From: Ponticaulis profundi
GTDB taxonomy: Bacteria; Pseudomonadota; Alphaproteobacteria; Caulobacterales; Hyphomonadaceae
Reading direction: 5' to 3'
Length of the DNA: 64,000 bases
Assembly: GCF_042659465.1 (NCBI RefSeq)
Contig: NZ_JBHSSW010000012.1
Coordinates: 1-64,000, forward strand
Of this stretch, positions 18,638 to 27,880 are shown in pieces (position 1 is the first letter of the stretch; each line of letters begins with the position of its first letter). The notes under the pieces were generated by a model. It saw only the letters and a program-made list of their open reading frames with translations. It was not told the DNA's origin and did no database searches. The position numbers were made by a program, and so were the translations under genes.

Positions 18638-19840
18638 GTGGCATCAACGCACCGTTTCGAAAGAACCCTGATTGCGTATTTTCTGCACGTCTTTTGCTAT
18701 GACTTCATGTTCGGTTACGCAATTTTCCCGGCCTACTTTCAACTGAAGGGCACAGCCCCGGAACTCATAGGCATTATTCTGGCGCTCTGGGCTGCGGGTA
18801 TCATCCTCTTTGAGATTCCTGCGGGTCTGTTGTCCGACCTTGTCGACCGCCGTCTGTTGCTCACGCTTGCGCCTTTGTTGAAAGGCACATGCTTTGTGAT
18901 CTGGATTCTGGCGGGGACACAGGGCGTTCCCTATCTCTTTTTCGTGGGGATCATCTTCTGGTCCCTGGCCTCGGCGCTTCGCTCGGGGACAAAGGAAGCT
19001 TTGCTCTATGAGCAGGTTGCAGCTGCGGACAAACTGCATCGCTACAGCAATATACTCAGCAAGGAGCGCGCTCTTCAGGATGGCGCGACTTTATCAGGTG
19101 CGGCAATAGGCGGGCTTATCGCAGGCTATAATCTGGAGCTTGCCTTCTGGGTGTCGCTTTTGCCGCTTGCCGTTTGCGCGGTCGCTGCATTGTTTCTTGT
19201 CGACGTTCGAAAGCAGAAAGGCCTGTCAGGCGGGGGCTCTTTCAGCGGTGTGCCGGGCCTTATCTTTGATACATGGCAGGAGTACGCCTCAAAACCAGAA
19301 CTTCGGTACGTGACACTTTACGTCGTTCTGGGCGTCACTTTCCTAAGCACGCTGGAAGACTTCAACCAATTGTTCCTGCTGGCCATTGGGCTTCCTGTCT
19401 GGTCGATTGGCGTCGCTGTGGCGGTCATGGGAACAGCCCGTACGGCGCTTGCCTATTTCGCCAGTCATCTCGAACGGTTGCCCTGCATATTCTGGCTCAT
19501 CCCGTTACTGAGTGGCTGTGCACTTGCGGTTTCAGGTGATCGCTCAGGGCTGGTTTCGCTTCTGTGCTTATCCTTTTCCTATATCTTGCTCGCGCCCTTG
19601 TTCGTGCTGACCATGGCACGTTTTCAACGCGCGCTTGACGGCGGCAGCCGGGCGACCAGCACTTCCGTCATGAGCGCTGTGATTGAGAGCTTCTCGGTCC
19701 TGTTCAATATCGTGATCGCCGTATTGCTCAGTAGGCTGACAGTATTGGAAGTCTATCAGGTGTGCGGCCTCTATCTCATTGCTTTTGCGCTTTGGGAACT
19801 TTGGCAGAAACGACGTTCATCCCGGCCAAAACGAGCCTGA
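18638..19840 (+). CDS. Major facilitator superfamily transporter
   Basis: A 400-residue membrane protein with about 12 hydrophobic segments and an MFS motif A-like loop (GLLSDLVDRR) after the second segment. The central loop near residues 180-200 is basic (VDVRKQKG) and the C-terminus is strongly basic. It starts with GTG; a GGGGAT-AGGG purine stretch lies just upstream. It is separated from the secretion operon by about 150 nt with no obvious terminator, so read-through from that operon is possible. The substrate cannot be told from sequence. Confidence 0.8.
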   Translation: MASTHRFERTLIAYFLHVFCYDFMFGYAIFPAYFQLKGTAPELIGIILALWAAGIILFEIPAGLLSDLVDRRLLLTLAPLLKGTCFVIWILAGTQGVPYLFFVGIIFWSLASALRSGTKEALLYEQVAAADKLHRYSNILSKERALQDGATLSGAAIGGLIAGYNLELAFWVSLLPLAVCAVAALFLVDVRKQKGLSGGGSFSGVPGLIFDTWQEYASKPELRYVTLYVVLGVTFLSTLEDFNQLFLLAIGLPVWSIGVAVAVMGTARTALAYFASHLERLPCIFWLIPLLSGCALAVSGDRSGLVSLLCLSFSYILLAPLFVLTMARFQRALDGGSRATSTSVMSAVIESFSVLFNIVIAVLLSRLTVLEVYQVCGLYLIAFALWELWQKRRSSRPKRA

Positions 19841-20094
19841 AGGACCGCCAAAAAAGTTTCACATAAAAAACATTGTTCGCTGAGAGCAGCTTGCGTAATC
19901 AGGCCTTGCTCGGCTTACCGGCAACTTCTTTTTGCAGAGACGCTCCAATGCGTTCGTTCAAATCTGCAAGAGACCAGGGCTTAGAAGTTCGAGGCAATAT
20001 CCAGTTTGGATGATGCCCGAAGGTCTTCTGTAGCTGTTGCTCTGCCTGGGACGTCTCCAAACACCTTGCGGGAATGCTAAGTGGGAGACGGAAG

Positions 20095-23010
20095 ATGGTG
20101 GACAGAGTATTCGGAAATTCATTCAGGCAGGTCTTGCGCGCCAGCGTGTTCGCACTTGCCTCTATGCCCTTGGCGATGGCGGGACTGGTGCCAGGTGCTG
20201 CCTATGCGCAGGAGCAACAAACCGGTCAGGTGCGCGGGCGTCTGATTGACGGTGAGACCGGAACTCCGCTGACGGGTGCGCAGCTGATGATCGTTGAGAC
20301 CGGGGATGTGTCTGCAACGGAAAACGGAGGACGCTTCGAGTTCAAGAATGTTCCAGCGGGGGTCTATACACTCGCCGTCTCCTATATTGGTCTGGCCGAC
20401 TATGCGCAGGAGGTTGTTGTTTCGGCAGCCGAAACCACAGATCTTCGCGTGGTTATGCCGAACACCATGACACTGGAAGGTATTGTTGTCGTAGGGCAGC
20501 GATCGTCTCAGGCATCTGCCCTGAACCAACAGCGTATGGCGTCCAATCTGTCCAACGTGATCTCCGCCGACCAGGCCGGTCGGTTTCCGGATTCAAACGC
20601 AGCTGAAGCGATGCAACGTGTGCCTGGCGTGGCGATCAACCGGGAAGAAAAAGGCGGCGAGGGCCGCTATATTTCTATTCGAGGGCTCGACTCCGGTCTG
20701 AACAATTTCAAGCTTAACGGTGTGAATGTCGCGCAGACAGACACAGACACACGTCGTGTCCCGCTGGACGTGGTTCAGGCAGGCGCACTGTCCAAGATCG
20801 TCGTCAACAAAACCCTCCTGCCGGATATGGACGGGGACGGCATTGGTGGTTCCGTTGAGCTTGAAACCGGTTCGGCATTTGACCTGAATGAACGTCTGAT
20901 CCGTTTCAATCTTGAGGGCAATTACAACGATTTCGCGGAAGATCTCGGTGGCAAGGTTTCCGCGACATTCGGTGATACATTTGGTGCGCGTGATGAGTTT
21001 GGTGTGCTGATCTCCGGCACGTACAACAAGCGCCAGACAATGGGTTACAACAACCTGCAGGATGAGGAGTATATTCCTTATTTTGAGCAGGATGAAGGTG
21101 AACCGATCGATATGAGCGGCGATAATACGCTCATTCCCTGGTGGTTCGGTCTTGGTAATTTCGACAATGAACGCGAGAATATCGGCGCATCAATCGCACT
21201 CGATTATCGTCTGGATGAAAACACCAGCCTGTATCTGAAAGGCAGCTATAACCGTCTGGAAGATATCGAGCTGAGCAGCGGCTTCTTCATCATTGCTGAC
21301 GATGACGAGCTCTATCAGAATGGTGTCTTCGATCCGGAAGGCGGCACAGTCTATCAGGTCCGCAGTGAGTACGAAGAATCGGTCTTTACGAACAGCACGC
21401 TGACCGTCGGTGGTACGACGTCGCACAACAATTTCACATTCGACTATTCGGTCGGTTATGCCCGGGGGATTTTCGAAGAACCGAACGATTATGAAGTCGC
21501 TTTCGAATACGAGTTGTCTGGTCCCGTTCTGTACGACTACTCGGATAATTACTTCCCGCAGCCAATCCTGAGCGAGGAAGATCAGGCTGCCATCCGTGAT
21601 CCATCGAACTTCGTGCTGGGTGGGAATGATATCGATCTCGACGATTCCAAGGACGAGAAATACATCGCTCAGTTCGATACGACGTATGAACCAAACTCCA
21701 CATGGCTTTCCTACATCAAGGCCGGGGCAAAGTATCAGAGATCTGAGCGTGAGCTCTTTGAAGCAAACGTACTCGAAGCGGAAGGTGATCTGGCGCTTGT
21801 CGGCTCCGGCTTCGAGGGTGGTTATCTGGATACGTCAGATGTTGGCTCGCCTTACGGGCAGATTCTACGGCTGAACCCGGGTTACATCCGCAATTGGCGC
21901 AACATCGGTCAGCAACTTGTTGCTGATGGCATTCTTGAGAATGCTTATGATGGAGACCCGCCGGATGAGGATAGCTATGAGGCGGAGGAAGATCTCTATG
22001 CGGCTTATCTCATGGCTGAGGCTGTTCACGGTGATTTTGAGTTCATCGGCGGTGTTCGCGTAGAATACCTGGATTTCACTTCAAATGGCTTTGAGGTCAT
22101 CGAAGATGAGGACGGAGAAACCGTTCAGGCACGCACATCCACTTCTGACAACACGCAGATTTTGCCGCGTATACAGGTGAACTACCGTCCGACTGACAAA
22201 TTCGTGGTCCGTGGTGCTGCTTTCACATCACTTGCACGTCCGGAGTTCGTATTCCTGAATGCGGCAACGGAAATCGAGATCGAAGATGACAACTCGCTGG
22301 AAGCATTCCTTGGAAATCCGGATCTGAAGCCGGCTTACGCCTGGAACTTTGATCTCAGCGCAGAATATTATCTCAGCAGTATCGGTATGATTTCGGGCGG
22401 TGTTTTCTACAAGTCGATTGAGGACTTCATCTTCATCGACTCCGCACCGGAAGGTGAAACCACGAGCGCCGAACTCGAAGCGCGCTTCCCGGGTTACAAC
22501 ATCGAAGTTGAGACTGTCTTTAACGGGAACCGAGCCGAAGTTTACGGCCTTGAGCTGGCTTACATGAACCAGTTCACGGGGCTGAAAGGACCATTTGGCG
22601 GCCTCGGCGTTTATGCCAACCTGACGCTGCAGGAAACATCAGCCGATACAGGCCTTGAAGGACGCGATGATGTGCCATTCTTCAATGCGCCTGACTATGT
22701 TGGCACCGTGGCGCTGACCTACCAAAAATACGGTGTAGAAGCGAACCTGGCTTACACGTTTCGCGGAGATTCCCTGGAAGAGCTCGGGCCATATCTCATC
22801 GATAAATACCAGCAATCTTATGAAACACTGGATGGTCAGTTCAAATACGCCCTGACCGAGAAAGTCGATCTCTATGTGAATGCCATCGATATTCTGGACG
22901 ATGGGCTTGATCCGGTCGTTCACAAAACGCTCGGAAAAGGGGGTCGATATCCGGAGGATATCACCTTTAACGGTCGCACAGTGACCTTCGGCGTCACATT
23001 GGAATTCTAG
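20095..23010 (+). CDS. TonB-dependent receptor with N-terminal carboxypeptidase-regulatory-like domain
   Basis: This outer-membrane active-transport channel has a signal peptide ending in AAYAQEQQ and a CarboxypepD_reg-like domain (about 45-125). The plug domain carries the RFPDSNAAEAMQRVPGV, SIRGL and DMDGDGIGGSVELET stretches, and a 22-strand-type barrel ends in the aromatic TFGVTLEF. This subtype is common in Caulobacter/Sphingomonas-like bacteria and often takes up large or phosphorylated organic compounds. I chose ATG 20095 because GGGAGA lies 6 nt upstream; an ATG at 20074 in frame has its purine run too close. It lies 21 nt before the PhoX-family gene, so the two probably form an operon for acquiring and dephosphorylating an organophosphate. 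The 254-nt upstream gap has no PhoB box that I can recognise. Confidence 0.93.
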   Translation: MVDRVFGNSFRQVLRASVFALASMPLAMAGLVPGAAYAQEQQTGQVRGRLIDGETGTPLTGAQLMIVETGDVSATENGGRFEFKNVPAGVYTLAVSYIGLADYAQEVVVSAAETTDLRVVMPNTMTLEGIVVVGQRSSQASALNQQRMASNLSNVISADQAGRFPDSNAAEAMQRVPGVAINREEKGGEGRYISIRGLDSGLNNFKLNGVNVAQTDTDTRRVPLDVVQAGALSKIVVNKTLLPDMDGDGIGGSVELETGSAFDLNERLIRFNLEGNYNDFAEDLGGKVSATFGDTFGARDEFGVLISGTYNKRQTMGYNNLQDEEYIPYFEQDEGEPIDMSGDNTLIPWWFGLGNFDNERENIGASIALDYRLDENTSLYLKGSYNRLEDIELSSGFFIIADDDELYQNGVFDPEGGTVYQVRSEYEESVFTNSTLTVGGTTSHNNFTFDYSVGYARGIFEEPNDYEVAFEYELSGPVLYDYSDNYFPQPILSEEDQAAIRDPSNFVLGGNDIDLDDSKDEKYIAQFDTTYEPNSTWLSYIKAGAKYQRSERELFEANVLEAEGDLALVGSGFEGGYLDTSDVGSPYGQILRLNPGYIRNWRNIGQQLVADGILENAYDGDPPDEDSYEAEEDLYAAYLMAEAVHGDFEFIGGVRVEYLDFTSNGFEVIEDEDGETVQARTSTSDNTQILPRIQVNYRPTDKFVVRGAAFTSLARPEFVFLNAATEIEIEDDNSLEAFLGNPDLKPAYAWNFDLSAEYYLSSIGMISGGVFYKSIEDFIFIDSAPEGETTSAELEARFPGYNIEVETVFNGNRAEVYGLELAYMNQFTGLKGPFGGLGVYANLTLQETSADTGLEGRDDVPFFNAPDYVGTVALTYQKYGVEANLAYTFRGDSLEELGPYLIDKYQQSYETLDGQFKYALTEKVDLYVNAIDILDDGLDPVVHKTLGKGGRYPEDITFNGRTVTFGVTLEF

Positions 23011-23031
23011 GCGATTTAGGGGCGGGATCGC

Positions 23032-24921
23032 ATGTTGGCTTCAAATGATCGCGGGCTTTCCCGCCCATATCAAAAACGAACAGAGGCTGAACCGTTGGGC
23101 AGCCTCGTTTCCCGGCGACGATTGCTACAGGGCGCTGGTCTCGGTGTGATGGGGCTAGCGCTCGGTGGCTGTGCGGTGCCAGACGCAAGATCCAGTCTGA
23201 CCTTTCGCGAAATTGAGTTACTCAAGACGCCGGGTGAAGTTCTCCCCGAAGGCTACCGGTCGCAGCGTATCATAAGCTGGGGTGACCCGCTTTTCGACGA
23301 TGCGCCGGCATTTTCGCCATCAGCGCTGACCGCCGAGATTGCGGCTCGGCAATTCGGTGTGAACAATGATTTTCTGGCATTTTTGCCGCTCGATAATTCA
23401 GATGACCACGGACTTCTTTTTGCAAACCATGAATACCCAAATCCGCATCTGATGTGGCCGGGACTGACCGAAGAAACCGCTGCAAGAGATATGAGCGACG
23501 AGCAGGTCGCCGTGACCATCGCGAGTGTGGGCGCTTCGGTTGTTGAACTGCGAAAACAGGATGGTTCCTGGACTGTGGTGAAATCCGAGCGGTTCAATCG
23601 GCGGATTACGGCGAACACGCCAATGCGTATCTCTGGTCCTGCTGCGGGGCATCCGAAGCTGCAAACCGGGTATGATCCCAAAGGTCTGACAGCGCTTGGT
23701 ACGCTATCCAACTGTAATGGCGGCGTGACCCCCTGGGGAACAATCCTCACATGCGAAGAGGGGGCCGGTTGGATCTTCCATGGCAAGGTTGATGGTCTGC
23801 CGGATGAAGCGCTTCTGCGTCGCTACTATTATGATGAACCGGAAAATGATCGCTGGGGATGGGCAAGGGTTGAGCCGCGCTTTGATCTCGCGAACGAGCC
23901 AAATGAGCCCAATCGCTTTGAGTGGGTCGTCGAAATCGATCCGAACGATCCTAACTCGGTCCCGGTCAAGCGAACAGCTCTGGGGCGGTTTGCACACGAA
24001 GGCGCTGCGACGGCGCTTGCACCTGATGGACGCGTCGTTGTGTATCTCGGCGATGACTGGGAGTTTGAGTATTGCTACCGATTTGTCAGCGACAAGCCGG
24101 TCCGACCGGGTGGAGCGACGGAAAACGCAGACATTCTCGATGAAGGTGTTCTTTCCGTTGCACGGTTTACCGACAGCGGATTGCTGCAATGGATCCCGCT
24201 TGTTTTCGGGAAGGGACCGTTCACGCCGGATAATGGTTTTCACTCTCAGGCTGATGTTCTGATCAACACCCGACACGCAGCAGATCTGGTTGGTGCGACG
24301 CCGATGGATTCGCCAGAGGGCTTTGCCCCTAATCCTGTGACGGGAACGGTGATCGTTGCGCTTACAAGCAACGCCGATCGCAGCGAAGCCGTGCCTGGCA
24401 ATCCGCGCGCCAATAATCGCTACGGCCATCTTCTGGAACTGAAGCCGCCGCAGACCGGGGGCGGCTTGGATCATGCTGCTGATGTCTTCGATTGGGAGGT
24501 GCTGGCGCTATGCGGGGATCCTTCGAATGCGGGGCACGGCGCTCAGTTTCACGGGCAGACATCAGCGAATGGCTGGTTCACAGATCCGGACAATATTGGG
24601 TTTGATCCGGGCGGACGGCTCTGGGTATGTACAGATGGTGTTCAGCCTTCCGGTCATGATGGTCTTTATGCGATGGATCTGGTGGGGGATGCGCGCGCAT
24701 TGCCGAAGCTTTTTTATGCGCCGCCGTCAGGAGCTGAATGCTGCAGTCCGACGTTTATCGAAGAAGGAAGAACGCTGCTGCTGGGCATCCAGCATCCCGG
24801 TGAGGATTCAGCTTCCCTAAGCCATGTGTCGACACGCTGGCCCGACTTTGATGATGGTCTTCCGCCGAGACCGTCTATCGTTGCGATTTCGCGTCCGGAT
24901 GGACGTCTGGTTGGCGACTAA
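23032..24921 (+). CDS. PhoX-family (DUF839) phosphatase, Tat-exported
   Basis: Probable Ca/Fe-dependent alkaline phosphatase of the PhoX type, acting in the periplasm or at the membrane. The N-terminus has a twin-arginine motif (SRRRLLQG) and a hydrophobic stretch ending in LGGC, which could also be a lipobox, so a Tat-lipoprotein is possible. Family hallmarks are NCNGGVTPWGT followed by LTCEE, where Cys241 corresponds to the iron-binding Cys of PhoX. Others are LFANHEYPN, GRFAHEGAA and the C-terminal beta-propeller-like DGLYAMDL/GAECCSPTF stretch. At 629 residues it fits the family. It is likely co-transcribed with the receptor just upstream, and a bidirectional terminator follows. Confidence 0.85.
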   Translation: MLASNDRGLSRPYQKRTEAEPLGSLVSRRRLLQGAGLGVMGLALGGCAVPDARSSLTFREIELLKTPGEVLPEGYRSQRIISWGDPLFDDAPAFSPSALTAEIAARQFGVNNDFLAFLPLDNSDDHGLLFANHEYPNPHLMWPGLTEETAARDMSDEQVAVTIASVGASVVELRKQDGSWTVVKSERFNRRITANTPMRISGPAAGHPKLQTGYDPKGLTALGTLSNCNGGVTPWGTILTCEEGAGWIFHGKVDGLPDEALLRRYYYDEPENDRWGWARVEPRFDLANEPNEPNRFEWVVEIDPNDPNSVPVKRTALGRFAHEGAATALAPDGRVVVYLGDDWEFEYCYRFVSDKPVRPGGATENADILDEGVLSVARFTDSGLLQWIPLVFGKGPFTPDNGFHSQADVLINTRHAADLVGATPMDSPEGFAPNPVTGTVIVALTSNADRSEAVPGNPRANNRYGHLLELKPPQTGGGLDHAADVFDWEVLALCGDPSNAGHGAQFHGQTSANGWFTDPDNIGFDPGGRLWVCTDGVQPSGHDGLYAMDLVGDARALPKLFYAPPSGAECCSPTFIEEGRTLLLGIQHPGEDSASLSHVSTRWPDFDDGLPPRPSIVAISRPDGRLVGD

Positions 24922-24939
24922 GGGGGGCGCTGACACATA

Positions 24940-24973
24940 AAAAGAGCAGAGAGCGTTTGCCCTCTGCTCTTTT
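24940..24973. terminator. Bidirectional rho-independent terminator
   Basis: A perfect 12-bp stem (AAAAGAGCAGAG / CTCTGCTCTTTT) with a 10-nt loop has T-rich tails on both strands. It sits between the convergent PhoX and acyl-CoA synthetase genes. Confidence 0.9.
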
Positions 24974-24997
24974 ATGTTCAGCTGACATTCTTGCTGG

Positions 24998-26530
24998 TTA
25001 CTTGGCGTCTTTCCAGTACTCATCGCGCAGCAGGCGCTTGTAGAGTTTTCCGGTTTCAGCGCGAGGCAGTTCCTTTCGGAAGTCGATCTGACGCGGCGTC
25101 TTGATGCCAGACAGGCTTTCGCGGCAATACTTCGTCAGTTCCGTGCGTGTCTCGTCATGATCCTGATCGTGATCATGCAGTTGGATGACTGCGACCACTT
25201 TTTCACCCATATCCTCATCCGGTGCGCCAATGACTGCGGCATCCGCGACCTTCGGGTGGGTGATCAGATGGTTCTCAATCTCTTGCGGATAGACGTTTAC
25301 GCCGCCGGAGATGATCATGAAGCTCTTGCGATCGGTCAGGTACAAGAAGCCGTCCTCATCCAGTCGGCCAACATCCCCCAGTGTGGTCCAGCCGCGGCTG
25401 TTTGTTGCCTCAGCCGTTTTCTCAGGATCGTTGTAATAGCTGAACTGATCGCCCTTTTCGAAATAGATCAGACCTTCCTCGCCCTGTGGCAGGGGATCAC
25501 CATTCTCATCGCAGATGTGCATGATGCCTTTTATGGCTTTGCCGACTGATCCCTTGTGGGTCAGCCAGTCTTCAGAGTTGATGAAGGTCATGCCATTGCC
25601 TTCGGAACCGGCATAGTATTCGAAGAGGATCGGGCCCCACCAATCGATCATTTTCTCCTTGACCGGAATCGGGCAAGGCGCTGCAGCGTGGACTACCGCT
25701 TTTAGGGACGAGACGTCGTACTTGGCTCGGACATCTTCATCGAGAGCCAGCAGTCGGTTGAAGTGGGTCGGGACAAATTGAGCGACATTGATTTTATGCT
25801 TCTCGATCAGCTCAAGCGCATTTTCGGAGTCGAATTTTGACATCACGACCACAGTGCCACCCAGTCGGTGAATGGATTGCGACCATCGCAGAGGGGCTGC
25901 GTGGTAGAGTGGTGCAGGGCAAAGATAAACCGTCGAGTCGTCAGCGCCAAAGAAGGTTTTGATCAACAGCGCCAGCTTGTCTTCCGTCATCAGGGGTGTG
26001 TCTTCGGGCGGCAGTGCTGGCAGGACGCCTTTCGGCTTACCCGTCGTGCCCGATGAATAGAGCATGTCGAGGCCGATGCTCTCATGCTCGACTGGCGTGG
26101 TTGGTTGGGCGTCGAGTGCCTCAGACCAGGATTTGTACGCCCCGTGAGCGCCGTCCTTTGTAAAGTAGGCCAGACCAGGCAGTTTTTCAGGCACTTTGTC
26201 CAGTGCTTCACCGATATAGTCTGAACCGAGGAAGAGCTTCGATCCGCTATCATCCAGAATATAGGAAATCTCGTCTGCGGTCAGGCGGGAAGAAATCGCG
26301 ATATAGAGTGCACCAATACGCTGTGCGCCCCAGGCGAACTCAAACACTTCAAGGCAGTTCTCCAGCGACATTGCGACCTTGTCGCCGCGCTTGACGCCAA
26401 GTGACTGGAAGAGGTGTGCAGCCTGATTGGCGCGGGCCTCGAGCTCACCATAGCTGAGCGTCGGGCCGCCATTTGCGATCACAACCGCTGGCTTGTCGGG
26501 GGTCTGTTCGGCAAAAATACGAGGGTGCAT
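24998..26530 (-). CDS. AMP-forming acyl-CoA synthetase/ligase
   Basis: Activates a carboxylic acid to its CoA thioester with ATP. The ANL-family motifs are complete: P-loop YSSGTTGKPKGV, YYAGSEG, the hinge region TLGDVGRLDEDGFLYLTDR with SGGVNVYPQEIE, and the catalytic Lys in ETGKLYKR near the C-terminus. A strong GGAGGAA site precedes the ATG. The C-terminal domain contains a run of alternating His/Asp (LHDHDQDHDE) near residue 455 that is not part of the family core. No membrane segments or signal, so cytosolic. It is oriented with the CoA-transferase, thiolase and IclR genes; about 107 nt separate it from the CoA-transferase gene. Substrate not determined; the cluster suggests a fatty, branched-chain or side-chain acid. 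Confidence 0.92.
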   Translation of the reverse strand: MHPRIFAEQTPDKPAVVIANGGPTLSYGELEARANQAAHLFQSLGVKRGDKVAMSLENCLEVFEFAWGAQRIGALYIAISSRLTADEISYILDDSGSKLFLGSDYIGEALDKVPEKLPGLAYFTKDGAHGAYKSWSEALDAQPTTPVEHESIGLDMLYSSGTTGKPKGVLPALPPEDTPLMTEDKLALLIKTFFGADDSTVYLCPAPLYHAAPLRWSQSIHRLGGTVVVMSKFDSENALELIEKHKINVAQFVPTHFNRLLALDEDVRAKYDVSSLKAVVHAAAPCPIPVKEKMIDWWGPILFEYYAGSEGNGMTFINSEDWLTHKGSVGKAIKGIMHICDENGDPLPQGEEGLIYFEKGDQFSYYNDPEKTAEATNSRGWTTLGDVGRLDEDGFLYLTDRKSFMIISGGVNVYPQEIENHLITHPKVADAAVIGAPDEDMGEKVVAVIQLHDHDQDHDETRTELTKYCRESLSGIKTPRQIDFRKELPRAETGKLYKRLLRDEYWKDAK

Positions 26531-26637
26531 CTATTTCCTCCGGGCTTGTATCAGTTTTTTCTGGTCAGCAGCTTTTGACTGTCTGTGGCCTTGCGGCAGT
26601 TTGGTTCGAGCCTGTCATCAGCAAAACGCCCTCTTGG

Positions 26638-27876
26638 TCAGAGCAATCCTGCATCGAGATCAGATTGAAAATCGGGGTGCGCAATGGCCATTAGTCTGTC
26701 CCGTCGTTCGCTGAGCGATGCGCCGCGAAGGTCGGCAATGCCATTTTCCGTCACAACAAATCCGACATCGCTGCGAGCCGTGCTCACAGGGCCGGACAGC
26801 TTGTTGACGATGCGGCTTCTGGTTTTTGCTGTTGAAGGAAGCGCAATGATGCCCAGACCACCTTTCGACTGCGCGGCGCCTCTCATGAATGCGGGCGCAC
26901 CGCCGACAGCCCCCAGATAGCGCCCGGCAGCGAGTTCGGCATTCACCTGTCCGGTCAGATCGACTTCAATGGCTGAGTTCAATGCGACGAAACGATCAAT
27001 CTGTGACAGCACACCAACGTCATGCGTGTAACTGACGGGCCGCAACTGCAGATCCTTACGATCATGGCACCAGTCGAGCAGAGACTGGTCTCCGCTCAGA
27101 ATGCCGGCAGTGCTGATGCCGGTGTCCAAACGCTTGCGCGCATTGTTGATGATGCCTGAATCCATCAGATCGGCCACTTCCTGAACGAAGACGCCGGAAT
27201 GAAACCCGAGGTCCTTGTGGCTGCGCAGCGCATGCATAATGGCAATTGGCAGAGAGCCGAGACCAATCTGGAGCGTTGAGCCGTCTTCAATCATGCCTGC
27301 AATCAGGCTTGCGATTTTGGCTTCATCGTCTGTCGGAGATACGGCCCGTGGGGCAAGTAATGGCGTATCGGTGCGCACGATGAAATCGATCTGGTCGCGC
27401 CGAACATCATTGCCTCCGCTGGTCCTTGGCGCTTTCGAGCTGACCTCGGCGATGACGAGATGGGCGGAGTTGATGAGATCTGCTGTAAAATCAGCTGCCG
27501 GTCCGAAACTGAAACTGTTTTCGTCCTGCCCTTCTGCAAGCGACAGCAGTAAAACCGGCTTACGTTGTCCGAGTTCAGAAGAGAGCTCCGAATAATGGAT
27601 CGGCAGGATATCCAGTTGCTCACGGAGCTTACTGTTGTTGGCGGTGCCGCAATATGACTGGAAGGAAACGCGGTCGGTGTGATCGGGACTGACAGAATTG
27701 CCAAAGGAAAATCCGACGAAGGCTGAAAACGACCCGATACGCTCACGCGCGGCCATCAGGTTTTGCGTCAGCGTGACCGGTTCTGCGGTTCCCTGCGACC
27801 AGACAACCTGACGGCCTTCACTTATCAGCGAAGGCCAATCGAGATCTGCAATCTGGACTTCCTTACCGGGGCGCAT
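26638..27876 (-). CDS. Acetyl-CoA hydrolase/Cat1-family class I CoA-transferase
   Basis: Moves CoA between carboxylates, or hydrolyses acyl-CoA. Family features are a glycine-rich LQIGLGSLPIA stretch, GVFVQEVADLMDSG, and the FVVTENGIADLRG segment typical of Cat1/4-hydroxybutyrate CoA-transferases. An ATG at 27876 starts 4 nt after the thiolase stop. A longer frame from 27954 would overlap the thiolase by 74 nt and adds no family sequence. Tight coupling to the thiolase suggests joint processing of a beta-oxidation product. This family also contains succinyl-CoA:itaconate CoA-transferase (Ict), relevant because lyase and hydratase genes resembling Ccl and Ich lie about 9 kb away. Specificity cannot be read from sequence. 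Confidence 0.85.
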   Translation of the reverse strand: MRPGKEVQIADLDWPSLISEGRQVVWSQGTAEPVTLTQNLMAARERIGSFSAFVGFSFGNSVSPDHTDRVSFQSYCGTANNSKLREQLDILPIHYSELSSELGQRKPVLLLSLAEGQDENSFSFGPAADFTADLINSAHLVIAEVSSKAPRTSGGNDVRRDQIDFIVRTDTPLLAPRAVSPTDDEAKIASLIAGMIEDGSTLQIGLGSLPIAIMHALRSHKDLGFHSGVFVQEVADLMDSGIINNARKRLDTGISTAGILSGDQSLLDWCHDRKDLQLRPVSYTHDVGVLSQIDRFVALNSAIEVDLTGQVNAELAAGRYLGAVGGAPAFMRGAAQSKGGLGIIALPSTAKTRSRIVNKLSGPVSTARSDVGFVVTENGIADLRGASLSERRDRLMAIAHPDFQSDLDAGLL

Positions 27877-27880
27877 GAGC

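Noticed and set aside
19841..20094. A possible Pho box upstream of the receptor/PhoX pair
   Set aside because: I looked for two CTGTCA-type half-sites with 11-nt spacing and found none that convinces.
23704..24474. A 256-codon minus-strand frame within the PhoX-family gene
   Set aside because: Fully antisense to a well-supported coding sequence with intact motifs; no homology seen.
25150..25190. GATCA-rich short repeats in the acyl-CoA synthetase gene encoding alternating His/Asp
   Set aside because: It is a short in-frame loop expansion and too small to claim a metal site or mobile repeat.
26677..26800. Small plus-strand frames opposite the CoA-transferase
   Set aside because: Antisense to a family-supported gene with no independent signals.
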